Assembly: GCA_026120035.1 (NCBI GenBank)
Contig: JALRME010000022.1
Coordinates: 124,001-188,000 of the forward strand
Direction of reading: 5' to 3'
From: Coleophoma eucalyptorum
Lineage: Eukaryota; Ascomycota; Leotiomycetes; Helotiales; Dermateaceae
Length of the DNA stretch: 64,000 bases
Positions 36,263 through 47,109 of the stretch are shown here, piece after piece. The notes beneath the pieces are model-generated. The model saw nothing but the letters and a program-made list of their open reading frames with translations, searched no databases and was not told the DNA's origin. Position numbers and translations under genes: made by a program. Within the stretch, counting starts at the first letter, position 1. The number at the start of each line of letters is the position of its first letter.

Positions 36263-36982
36263 CTAAGCATTCTGCTTCTGGATATCCGCCTCCGCACCTC
36301 TCTGCTGAGTCTTCCCAGCATCATGCTGCTCCTGCGCCTTCAACTGCGCTTCCCGATCGCCCGTGACGCCAGCAATAGCACCACCAACGGCCCCCGACAC
36401 ACGGTTAGTGATTCCAGATCCGAAATCACTAAGCTGTCCCTGCGCCTCTTGTCCCTTACCCTCTGCATTTTGTTGTGCGCCTGCCTTCTTGAGATCCTGT
36501 TTTCCCAGAGAATCACATTAGCCTCCTCGTCCATTAATCTAGGCAAAATGTACAAGCAATCCCAAGAATAGAAATGGAAAAGAGCGGAATAAGAGAAGCA
36601 TAACATACCTCAGAGCCAATCAATCCTCCTACTGCCTCCTTAGCTGATCCCACGGTCTGGTTCCATGAACCCTCGGTGCGGTTGGGGTCGTTCTTGGTCA
36701 CGGCGCCCGTCGAGGAGATGGAGTGTCCCGCGACAGAGATACCGGCGTGCGAGACGTCGTGCTCGAGGCTGGCTTTATCTTTCTTGGCTTCGCCGGCGTT
36801 CTGTTGTGCGCGCGAGATGCGTGTCAGTTTGAAACTAACAAATAGTAGGGGAGGGTGTGGGGGTGAAGGTTAATACACACTTTGTCTGCGTTACTGCCAG
36901 TGACTGAACCAAGGGCAGATTGGACAGCGCCAGAGGCGGAGTCGATGTAGGACTGGAGAGTGGAAGTTTGCTTGTCCGACAT
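36263..36982 (-). CDS. CsbD-like small protein (cruciform-DNA-recognition type)
   Basis: Three exons (36982-36881, 36800-36609, 36496-36263) with introns of 80 and 112 bp give 175 aa. All introns are phase 0. The sequence is hydrophilic and rich in Ala, Gly, Gln and Lys. It has repeated short helical units: YIDSASGAVQSALGSVTGS, then SWNQTVGSAKEAVGGLIGS, then KGQEAQGQLSDFGSG. Fungal relatives are commonly labelled mismatched base pair and cruciform DNA recognition protein and share a CsbD-like stress-protein pattern. There is no membrane segment. A stress-related, abundantly expressed protein is my inference; DNA binding is known only for a basidiomycete relative. The neighbours are a convergent CTNNBL1 gene (176 bp) and an oxysterol-binding protein gene. 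Confidence 0.88.
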
Positions 36983-37992
36983 GGTTTCGGTTGTTTGTGA
37001 AGATTGCAGATTACTGGTAAATAGAGTTGATTGTGTATGTTTACAATGTATTGTTCTTATGTCTTTTGGAAAAAAGCTTATCATCCGGAGGGAAGGGAAG
37101 ACGTCTTATATACTGCTCAATTTATCCCCCCCCCTCCTCAGATCCCCTCATTTTTTTTTTTTCAAAACGCGTCAGGTTCCCAGCTAGCTTAGCTATTGTT
37201 GCCCTCGAGGCTTCGCGAAGGTGAATGAAAGACCTATGATGTCAAAAGAGTCAAAAAGGTGTCTGGATCGTCTCAAGGCTGGCGAGTTTGCCTCTAGCCG
37301 TGCGGTGATGTCATAGGGGTCCCCACCAACTTTCAGCCTTGCCATGTTCCACAAAGGCATGACCATGTGAGAACACGCCTCCGGAATTGGTGAGGAGAAC
37401 CAGTGGTTTTGTTCACGAGGTTCAAATATGGGGATATGTGGATTCTTGGTTTACTAGATGTAGAATCGGGCGTTGAAGATCTGTGGTGTTTGCGTCACTC
37501 TGTATTTCTAGAATAGGATGGAAGAGAGTACGGTTATTATGACTTTCACATGATGAACGGAAAGATGATTGGACCCAGGTTTTGGAAATCTTTCTAAAAT
37601 CTTTCTTAGGTACGACTAGACAGATAGACGCCCTTTCTTGCCTTAGGATCTCATTTCCCAGCAGTTTTCTGATACCGTGTGTTACGGTATGTCCACACTC
37701 TTAATGATTCTGTTTGATATCTCGATGAAATAAGGTATAAATTTGTGTGGCCGTATGATGCAGTCGAGCATCCATCTCTATACATATCTAAATTGCAAAA
37801 AACAGAAGCTTCAGATATCAAATCTGGCCCAGCTTCGAAAATAGCCCGTCCATCCCATCCATTCATTCATCCAGCCATCTATCCAAACCACTAAATTGCT
37901 CGCTATGCCAATATGTAGTCCTACAAAACCAATCCACATCAAAGGAACCCTAACACCTTGCCCGCCCAGTCATGAAAACCATCAGAAATCGC
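36983..37992. promoter_or_regulatory. Upstream region of the CsbD-like gene
   Basis: 1.0 kb between two minus-strand genes. About 140-180 bp upstream of the ATG are a run of nine C (37126-37134) and one of twelve T (37151-37162). On the coding strand this reads as an A tract followed by a G tract. Poly-dA/dT tracts often keep promoters open in fungi. No gene is seen. Confidence 0.55.
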
Positions 37993-39329
37993 TCAATCAA
38001 CCTTGATAAAGACTCCAGAATCAGGTCTCTCTCTCACCGCATCTTCATCCCACATCCAGAACCCGGCTCCATTGCCTTGAATATCGCTCTCTACATCCTT
38101 CAAGCCCTGCGACAATTGCTTTGCGATAGGATCAACCTCAACACGCTTGAAATATCTACGCTGCCACTCCCTGCCTTCGGCTTTCTCTTGCTTGCGCATC
38201 TCACGCTGTTCGTTCTCAATCTTTGACTTCTCATGGCCGACAGCAAAGATATCGCCCGCATCAATCGCATCCGCAACCGGTTTCCACACCCTTCGGGATT
38301 CCAAGTCGCCTTGTTTCTCGATCGGAGACACGGTCAATGGCGTTCGCTTCAAGTCGCGAAGATCGAATTGAGTCGTCACGCCGCTCTTCTTCTCCGTGGT
38401 GTTCATAATGCATGACCATTGTCCATCCACAGTATATAAAGGCTCATCAGGTGTGCCGTCACGGAAGAGGCGTGCGTTGAAGGAATTCTTGTTTCCTCCT
38501 AGCCAGCCTTTGCCTGAATAGTCTATTAGAGCGGTGTATCCTGATGAGCTGTGGATGGTTGAGGTGCCGCTGAGTTCCGGTGCAAGTGACCCAGTCATGA
38601 TGCCTTCGATGTGAATCTTCGGCATCGTGATCAGGTAGTCCTCATTATATTTGTCAATATGAAGGATTGCGTAACCTTTCCGGTCGATTCGAACCGTTCC
38701 AGAGAAGTATGCTTTGGGCGAGATATGGCCTTGTACCTGCAAGAAGTCAATCACTGTTCAGTCATTTCATAAGACCAAGAGAAAAACTCACGCTAATGCC
38801 GTGCTTCTCGTTCCAAACATTAAAAGCTGTTGCAGGAGGATGATGGCTGACCTGCTCTGAGACTAATTTCGTAGTTCCAGCAGCATCCTCCCACTGCCCA
38901 AGGAAAATCTCACCCAAGAACGGGTTCAAGGGCTTCATCTTCTTCTTCCGACCTGCTTCATCTTTGCTGTTGTGCTGTTCCTTTAACGTACTGAGGAACC
39001 ATTTCAAGACTAACAGAGCACGCTTCTCTGGATCTTCCTCGTTGGCGGGGGCGACGAACAAACTTGGGTGTTCCGCCCAGTAAGCCGAGTATTCAATTAT
39101 GGAGGTTGTAGAGAGGAGAAAAGGCGGTGCTGTCAGGGAAGATAAGTCGCCTTTGAAGGAAGCGATGGACTAAGACAAAGTCAGCCCCTTGCAAATTCTA
39201 TTGGGAAATATGGGATTCGATGCCCATCTGATCTCGTACCTTGAGAAACTGGAACCATGCGCTCTTCTGTGATGGGGCTACCTTGAACTCCTCATTCTTG
39301 GGGCTCAAAGGCGAGCACTTTGCTGACAT
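37993..39329 (-). CDS. KES1: Oxysterol-binding protein, Kes1/Osh4 type
   Basis: Three exons (39329-39240, 39169-38792, 38736-37993) with introns of 70 and 55 bp give 403 aa. All junctions are phase 0. It is a short OSBP-related protein without PH or ankyrin domains. The lid region SAWFQFLKSIASFKGDLSSLTAPPF lies at the N-terminus (SAWFQFLKSIAS at about 23-34). KPLNPFLGE is at about 109-117, and the signature EQVSHHPP is at about 135-142. The C-terminal part contains GYTALIDYSGKGWLGG and the phosphoinositide-contacting REWQRRYFKRV stretch. Kes1/Osh4 exchanges sterol for PI4P between ER and Golgi membranes and restrains vesicle formation. The length fits the family closely. Confidence 0.96.
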
Positions 39330-42157
39330 AGAAATAGGCATCGTCTGTTCTGTTCTGTTCCTCTCCCTGCTCCAGTTCTTGCGATCCCTCCGTATATTTC
39401 TTCGGACCGAACAACAGCCAGCAGTCCAAAACCTCGTTCACAGAAATATGAGTGATGCGATGCGAAGTGTGGTATATTACTTGGTGTTGTGCAGCCGTAA
39501 GAAGGTGCTCCCCAGTATAGGTTCGTTGGTTGAAAGCACGAGAAGATTAGAGATGGGATGGAAGTGAAGCGACGACTGTATTATAGACAAGTGCCGGGGA
39601 ACGACTTTTGGTAGTTTTCTGCGCCAAGTCAACCGGCTTCTTGCAACCGTTGTAATTTCAGATGAAAAAGGGGCAGTCAATGTGGAAGGTTAATGATCAA
39701 AAGAAAGCAATCGCAAGATGTATGCTTCAGAATTGGGATCTGGTGAAGGGTTCGAGTCAAGTTATATTCTGGCACAGTTGTGAAGGATATCTGTGACGCG
39801 GGGTGTAGCAGAACCAGCATCATCCCAAGCCGCCTCCAAGCCTAGTGCTAGAGTACGGCAGTTGTCTTGTCTCTTGCGTCGAAGCAGACACCAAATCAGA
39901 AGAGGTGGGATTAGTTCGGCAGAGGATCGTCCCGGCCAAGGAATGAGTAGCAAGATATTGAATTGAGCATGAGTGGCAGTATGAGAGGGCATTTGCATCC
40001 CGATGCAGTAAACGCTGAGTGGCTGTGAAAAAAAACCATCCAAAAAGCATGTGAAAGCGGAAGGGCTATCGCTGTTATCAATGCGAGCCCCCTCTCCCCG
40101 TGCGCAAAGTGCTCCTAGGCCGGGGGCCATTCACTTTATCATGATCCTACAGTCGATCGAGAACTGCACTGCCCATGATGCTTTGATGATGGCTTTTGAT
40201 TATGTTTTCGCAGCTGCGGGGTTTTTTGGGCGAGCGTCGCCAACCTGGACTGTCTCTCAGAGGACGAAAGCGTTGATAGACCAGAGATTTGCTAAGAGAG
40301 ATGAAAACAGTCAGCAGCAGCAGTAGCCAGTAAGGCCGGCTCGTTAACCGAGCAGTACTCTGGCAGTCTGGACTGCGAAATAAGGTTTTCTTTTCTCAGT
40401 CGGATCACAACCATTGCTGCCGGAGGATTATACTATTGCAAGTACCTCGGGACCGCCGAATCAGAGGCTGCCAACGACACCAAATCACATCACATCACAT
40501 CACAAACGCTGGCCATCGCATCAACAAGGGAAGCCCAATCCTCGTCTCGTTGACAGTCACGGAGGCTCAGATCGATCCACCACGTCTTCGAACAATGCCT
40601 CACTCCTACTTCCCCATCGGGCACCTATGCGGGAAAGATACTCGGTGATACGCCACTCACGAGCTATGCACAGCACTAGACTACTGCACCAATGTCAGTC
40701 TCAGGCACAGAAATCATTAGTTCCGACTGGTGCCCGCAGGCTATTGGAAGCAACGAAAAACAATTGAATAAATGCAGAGATGACTTCCATCCAGGTTGAA
40801 GAAGTATTCCCTTGGAACTTGCTCAGAATGACCTCGTACACCGCTAGGCTAGCTACCCTTTCACTCTGTGTGAGAAGCCTGTGAAACCCATACCTTAGCT
40901 AGACAAGAAAAGAAATATGTACACTGCGCACGCGCTCACCACTCTCCTGGACCCCCTTCAAACCCTTTTAAAGGTATTCGGTCAACTTAACTTCCTGTTT
41001 TCCTTTCCAGCCTCTCTTCTGTACCTTTTCTGCTTATCTCCAATATTGACTCCCTCCCAACTCCCCCCCAGCCAATCGCCGCCAGGCACATAGCACGCCT
41101 ATCACCCCCCGGGAGGCAACGAACGCAATCGGAAGCCACAATCAATAAACTCGGCAACAAACCCTCCATGCAAAAAAGTAATCGTTTCGTACACGCACGA
41201 CGTGCAAGCGGCAGGCGAATTCACGGAGAGAAACCCCAGCGGGAACAAATCATATTTCTTTATACCACTGGCCCTCTCCACTCTTGGTCTTCGGTAGAGA
41301 GGGGTCCAGAGGGAGAGCTTCGGTTGCTTGGCACTGGCGGGTTGTCCTCTCTTTTTATTTCTTACTACCTGCCGCTTTCACTTTCACCTTACCGTACCTG
41401 AACTCGGCTGCCCGACGTTAGAGCTGAGGATGTGGATTCTTTGGTAGGAACTAGGTTCTGGATTTTTCTGAGCTGGAAACGAAAGCGCAGAGCAGATGGT
41501 TCCCTTTGGCCCTTTGGGTGTAGTAGATGAAAGAGAGGAGATGAGATGAGATAGGTTCAAGAGTTGTTGCCGGAGTCGAGTTGGGGATTGTCCGTTAGGT
41601 TTACAGATTTGCATTGGTAAAGTATAGGTCTGGAAGCGGGGTGGATTTGCTTCAGAAGGTTTGTCCCCCAAGAATTTCATACTCCTTACTGAGGCATAAA
41701 TCAGACGATCGCGGGTTGCTCAGGTAAGTCAAGTGACACTGTCAACCCTGGAGGAAACACGCTTTCATAAATTCAAACTGTTCATATCAGACTTTTGTGG
41801 ATGTAAGGACAAGGTACACAAAGTTGGAAGAAAAAAAAGTAAAAATAAAGTTATGAGGATGAATCTTTTGCGGCTCTGAGAAGTACTTCGTCTTCTGAGC
41901 ATATCACTAATAGGTAATAATAATAATACAAAACGGGGGTATCTAGAAAAATACAGTAACGGAAAATGACACCCCACGTACTCGTAAGTACTGTTTGGTT
42001 CCTTATTCCCAAAGTCCTCCTGGCCAGGACGAGTATTTTCAAGATAATCAGAACGCCATTGCTGTATGCCTCCCAAATGCAACGCCAAACCGGACAAATA
42101 ATAACTCTTTCCTAGCCATTACCACCTCCACTGTGCACTAATGGATATTGTTATCCA
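39330..42157. other. 2.8-kb gene-poor region
   Basis: No frame longer than about 120 aa and none with recognisable features. It contains an ATCAC repeat (40484-40503) and CT-rich tracts around 40930-41110 that resemble promoter or leader sequence of a plus-strand transcript, but no convincing coding frame follows. The promoter of the oxysterol-binding protein gene is at the left end. Confidence 0.5.
40484..40503. repeat. 5-bp tandem repeat (ATCAC)x4
   Basis: Four perfect copies in non-coding sequence. Confidence 0.9.
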
Positions 42158-42766
42158 TTATAACACAGCAGAAACTTCATCACTCCTCCTCCTCCCGCAG
42201 CTCCGGCTTTTGCAGGTCTTCAGCTCCTTCTCCGTGTCCATCAGCCGACTCTGGACCCACATCCGATAAGCCTGATCGGTCTTCACCGCATCACAATTTA
42301 ACAATTCGGTCAACGTGCTCTTAATCTGCTGGTTGACGTTCATCAACTTCACCTCCTGCTCCCACACTAATCCTAGCGTGCGCTCATCGAGTCCCGATGT
42401 TGCTGCTGCCGAAGATAGCGCTCGACTCGTTCGGTGCTGCTCTTCGGCAAGCGCTGGGAGAGAGGCTCGTCGACTGCAAGGTGTGGTAGCTGCTATGTTG
42501 CCGCCGCGGACGTGATTACGGAATCTCCTTGGGGGCGAGGATGAGGGAGAGAAGCCGTCGTCGGAGCCTGAGGAGGAGAACGAGCCATGTCGATCTGGAG
42601 AGTGCGAAGGTGATGAAGGCAAAGTGCGTGTTCTTGTAGGGTACTGTCGAGGTAGGATTTCGCTGATATTCTTTCGTACTTCATCGTGTTGCGAGTAAAG
42701 CAGTAGGTATTTGTGCAGTGTGAAATCTCGCTCTGCCGTAGACGGCCTGTGGTGAGGATTCATCAT
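42158..42766 (-). CDS. Uncharacterised Ser/Arg-rich protein
   Basis: An intronless frame of 202 aa starting at adjacent ATGs (42766 and 42763). Three parts can be seen. The N-terminus is structured and helical (FTLHKYLLLYSQHDEVRKNISEIL, residues about 15-38, quoted here only as its ends FTLHKYLL and RKNISEIL). The middle is disordered, Ser/Pro/Arg-rich (residues about 45-115). A C-terminal helix-rich part contains LVWEQEVKLMNVNQQIKSTL and the segment around AYRMWVQSRLMDTEKELK, and ends in a basic tail. The two ordered blocks with strong amphipathic character look conserved, but I do not know the family. No signal peptide or membrane segment is present. No function is assigned. Confidence 0.65.
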   Translation of the reverse strand: MMNPHHRPSTAERDFTLHKYLLLYSQHDEVRKNISEILPRQYPTRTRTLPSSPSHSPDRHGSFSSSGSDDGFSPSSSPPRRFRNHVRGGNIAATTPCSRRASLPALAEEQHRTSRALSSAAATSGLDERTLGLVWEQEVKLMNVNQQIKSTLTELLNCDAVKTDQAYRMWVQSRLMDTEKELKTCKSRSCGRRRSDEVSAVL

Positions 42767-43812
42767 TTTGGCTACTATTGAGTCCCGAGTCGAAATCTCA
42801 AAATTGTAATAGGATGGCGATTTGTTGATTAAGATCGCAAGTTATTGCTGAATATGGTTTCTCCTCAATTGTCGAAACTTTCCCCCGCAAGCTTGGGTCT
42901 GGACTTGGCCGGAAATGAGGCGAGTTAAGGCGAGATTAGAAGGTGGTAAGAATAATCTCTCGCGAACGATAAGGTGGATCACTTTCTGGATTGCGATGTA
43001 TTTCTGAAGATTGCGGGAACGCGGGATATATAGGCGTTTCTGCTCCTTCTCCCTGGTCGGAAATGAAGACGATCTGAGCCTTAGTCTTGCTTTCTCAAGC
43101 TGCTTCAATTGTGGGTGATGGTGAGGGGGTTCGAGAGTATCGAGGGCTTGCAGTTGGCCGCTGAATTGGCTTTTGAGGATCCTCAGTTTGGCTTAGCCGA
43201 TGGTAAAGTTGCAGTAGTTCTTATGCTTCTTAAGCTCGATTGCTCCTAAATTGGGTGCGTGGCTGAATGCACGTACAACGCCACTAGGGATACGACGGTG
43301 GAATTGGAATCAGGTTATTGTTTTTTTTGTTGCCAGGTGGAAATTATGGGAAGAGGAAACAGAGCTGAGGGTAGGCCGTTCTTTTGATCTCGGGCTTGGG
43401 CTTTCTGAACAACGTGGGCGAGATTGCGGTGAACGATAAGTAGGGTAAGGTAGGGTACAAGTAAGGTTGAAAGTGGAGAGACGCTTCTAAAGACAGATGA
43501 TAGCTTTCTTACAAGCGGATCCTTTGTAGGGATGATGTACCGGTCGTGACTGCAAACAGCTCCATTTTTCCAAAAGAATGATTAACCAGCTTTATCTACA
43601 TAAGGTATAACCGAACAAGGGGAGGGGTATGGGTGTGTTCAGTACTGGCGTATGGTCGAGGAGAAAGGAGGGCGAAAGGTGGAATGCTGCAGTCTGATAG
43701 GACTTTTCTGCTTCTCTAACCGTGACGTATATGGGGATCAAGCGGGGAGGGGGAGGGTGCACGCACACAGAAGACACACACGCACACAAAGTTAGAGAGC
43801 ATAATTCCTCGA

Positions 43813-43832
43813 GACTCGAGACTCGAGTCTCG
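43813..43832. repeat. 20-bp perfect palindrome with CTCGAG core
   Basis: The sequence CTCGAGACTCGAGTCTCGAG is its own reverse complement. It is preceded by another GACTCGAG-like unit, so it is a cluster of CTCGAG hexamers. It lies in non-coding sequence. Exact edges may be off by a few bases. Confidence 0.75.
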
Positions 43833-44035
43833 AGACTTCAGAGACTTCTCAAACCAACCATCTATTGCAAACACAACCATACGCACGCACACACAAACTT
43901 CAACTTGTTTTCTTGACCTTCTCAAGCTAGCAGTCATAGAGTCTCAGCACCTTTGCTCTGCCCTGTTTTTTATTTAGGACGGTGGCGGCAGCCGCTGCGT
44001 GGAATCAAGGCACCAGTGAAGCGCTTGTGGCTCAA

Positions 44036-44734
44036 CTATTCCATTTTATTGCCCTTTGCCGTTGTGAGCACGACCCATAATCTGGCTATTATTGGGTGTT
44101 GCGGCTCCGAAAACCACTCTTTCTTGAAATCCGCGATGGCCTGGATTCTGTCGATTAATCTGCTACCGCTGGCCGGTGACTCCACTTTCCTCACTTTACA
44201 CAAACCACGTCGTCGATCAATATCTCTTAGGTGTGGCAATTGCGGACTTTCCCCTAGGGATTTGGTGCTGCTATTTGAGTGGTAGATCCAGGGATGTTCC
44301 TGCATTGATTGCGTGCTGGCGGGTGTGGTGTGGCTAGTGACTTGTCTCATTCCAGCAACTTATTGTTCTCATCTTCCTTTTGAAGGGAGCTAATAGAAGC
44401 CAAGTGCCAAAGACATATGATGCAACGATATTCCAACGCTTCTTTGCTTGGAAGATGTGCATCGTGCTGTAGATCGAATTCTAGACATTCCCCTCAGGAT
44501 AGCATCATGAACAAGAGGTGTGGCGTCATACCCACACGGCTCGAAAAAGATCAGGATTGTCCGCCAAATCACGTCCTCCATTGCATCGTTAAGAGGTTGG
44601 GTTGTGAGCACGTAAAGGTCATAAAACTGGGTCATGTTCTTCCGATGACATGGTTTGTCTGTCATCTTGTGAAACAGAAGATGTGTATTCTCGATAAATC
44701 GGAAAATCACGTTCGTGTAACCACGGCGGAGCAA
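44036..44734 (-). other. Possible coding remnant or unannotated small gene
   Basis: Two consecutive minus-strand frames, 44734-44390 (114 aa) and 44350-44036 (104 aa). The first has a protein-like composition (GYTNVIFRFIENTHLLFHKM, then FYDLYVLTTQPLNDAM). The second is also plausible (IDRIQAIADFKKEWFSEPQ). I cannot find a convincing intron joining them and recognise neither. They could be a decayed gene, a small species-specific gene or chance frames. Confidence 0.25.
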
Positions 44735-45538
44735 CTTCTCCTGAACATCATGATTTCACGTCGCGGATCTCGATCGTTCAGGTGCAATCCGACCGTAGCC
44801 GATGGATGCTTTGGCTGAGACGCCTGTACGAGTTACACCGGGTCTCATACAGACAGGTATACAATAATACCGATTTCTTATGATCGGCAGTGTGACAACG
44901 TGACGGGATTTGTTTGGGATTAATGACGTTCACGTGATGTAGTTCGCCCACTTCTACCTTGCTTTCTCTCTTTCTCTCAAAAGTCAGAAGGGAGGGTTGT
45001 CATCCCCTCGTTTCGCACCTATTCGTGGGAAAACTATAAAAGAAGGTCGTGCGACATTCAAGCTCGCTTGTCTTGGTTCTAGGGAGCTTTGGCACGCGCC
45101 GCCATGATGGCATAATGAATGCCAATCGCCAATGCCATTACACCCCCATACCCCAGATCGCTGTCTTTGGCACTGATATTCAGTTCGTAGCGAGACACGC
45201 CAGTATCCGGGTCGTAATATTCTCCTCATTGGATGCATTGCCTCCTCAGCTCCTCATCTCCTCAGCGCGGGGGCAGCCAGGCACGTCAGTGCATGCTGGA
45301 AGTTCAGTATTCCGTGGGGGATGTTCCTGGAGTCCTTTATGCATACTTCGGAATGGAACCCGGAATGCAGACGTCACAAAGGGCTAGGTGTCAAGGTGAC
45401 ATTGGAAGATGATTCTGCATTTTAAGCAGAGTCTAGTGACTAAAATCTGGCTAATGTTTGGGTGGAACGAAGTCCAAGACGCTGGCAAAGAAGCAAAATA
45501 AAGCAAGGCAAATAAAGCAACGGGCTAATGTCAACAAA

Positions 45539-47109
45539 TCAAGCAGCAGATTTCCTTGGCGGCTCAACGTTGCGCTCTTTACAGTACTTCTCAACCTCCT
45601 TGGTCAAGGTATCTCGCTGCGCTGTGGCCGCTTCCATGATATCATCACAGCCAGGTAATTTCTTATCTCCCTTCTCCCAGCACTCAACCATCGCATCCAA
45701 GACCGCGAAGAGCTGGTTGGGAAGCCATGTCACGATTGGACTACCACCGGTGGCGACAGGGTGCGATGTCTTCTTCAGGATGTACTCTCGCGTGAAGCAC
45801 CAGTGACGCCAGCGGAAATCACGGACTTGGTTAAGCGCGTGCAAGTATAGTGCTGCTGATTCTGGGGATTGTTGTGCATACCATTTCAGGTTGACGTTCA
45901 CGGAGCGGTGCTTGACATACTCGAGGAACTCACGGTGGTTACCTGGTCGATAGCTGCGGAAGTCTTGGAGGATGCTGGTGAGTGGTGTGTCAGGCATGGT
46001 GATGTTGAGGAGGTTGTCGCAGAGTGGGATCTAGATAGATGTTAGTTGGAATAGCCGATGGATGGAGGCAAAGTTGCTTACCATGCTGTCGTTGGCTCCT
46101 GATTCACCACGGAATGATAGAGGCTCTTCAGATACACCTTCGTATACCACGCCATGTGGAAACATGGACTGGCTCGTGATGCCGAAGATGAATGTGCGGA
46201 AGGATACATAGTCTCCCGGCTTGCTCTTTCCCCACATTGCTTTGGACAAGTCAGTCTCAAGTATCTGTAAGACATTATTTAGAAGGGGATTAAGAACTTA
46301 CTCTCCATGACCTTGTTGACCTTGGTCATACTTTGCACAACTTTGCTCATACCAATATCAAATTCCTCTCGGTTGTTGCTCGTGCAGGAGTCAAGAGCAG
46401 AGACAACACCGTCTACAAGTGGTCCACTGTTTTGAACCATGTCCACATGGACAAGGACGAAACCAGCTTCTGATGACTTTGGGTCAAGACCATGCTCGAA
46501 GGCACGGATGAGACGCAAGTTATCATACTGAAGACCAAGTCTTGGATCCTCAAGGCGGTAGTTGAAGAGCGCATAGGAGCCTGCGTACTCCATAAATGGC
46601 TTGAAGCCAGCACTAAGCGACTATGTTAGTACAACTTGTCGTAACAGCGTAGAAGATACATACAGCTCAGCACATCTTGAGATGGGTAGTGAGATGATAG
46701 ATGGAAGGGTCTGTCGACCAAGACCATATGGTTCACCCTTCAAGAATCTCTCGTGGCAAGGCTCCAACAGATAAGCGGAAGCGAGGAAGGAGTAGTCTCG
46801 GTAAAGGGCGTTTTGCAATGGCAAGTTGTCCTTGTACTTGTCAATAGCACTGGTAAGGTCAGGTAGCTCCTTCAAGACAGTTTCACCAAGGGTGAAAGTA
46901 GCAAGAAGACCTGGAGTACCTTCGGCTGTCTTAATAGGCATGCGAGATAAGATTGACTCAAGGATGTCGAACTCGGCTGGCAACTTGACAATGGGCTCTT
47001 GACGAGGCAGGAATCCTCGAGTAGTTGAGACCATGAAGGAAGGAAGGGTTGTATCTTCCGGCCTGGTGTCGTGCAGGACATTGAAGGAGTCTGGGCCGGC
47101 TGAACCCAT
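45539..47109 (-). CDS. IDO: Indoleamine 2,3-dioxygenase
   Basis: Four exons (47109-46664, 46612-46302, 46239-46082, 46030-45539) give 468 aa. The heme-enzyme core is well preserved: RDYSFLASAYLLEPCHERF, GFKPFMEYAGSYALFNYRL, EAGFVLVHVDMV, FRTFIFGITSQSMFPHGVVYEGV, and RGESGANDSMIPLCDNLL across the third intron. RSYRPGNHREFL supplies the proximal heme-ligand His (about H337). The enzyme opens the indole ring of tryptophan to N-formylkynurenine, the first step of de novo NAD synthesis (Bna2 in yeast). Filamentous fungi often carry two or three IDO paralogues; which one this is cannot be told here. Intron 2 uses the distal of two acceptor AGs. No other kynurenine-pathway gene adjoins it. Confidence 0.95.

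Larger units (their letters stand above)
42767..45538. other. 2.8-kb gene-poor region
   Basis: No recognisable gene. It contains a CA-rich patch near 43755-43790, a short perfect palindrome (43813-43832), and two minus-strand frames (44036-44734) whose composition looks protein-like but which I cannot identify. The promoter of the 42158-42766 gene lies at the left end. Confidence 0.45.
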
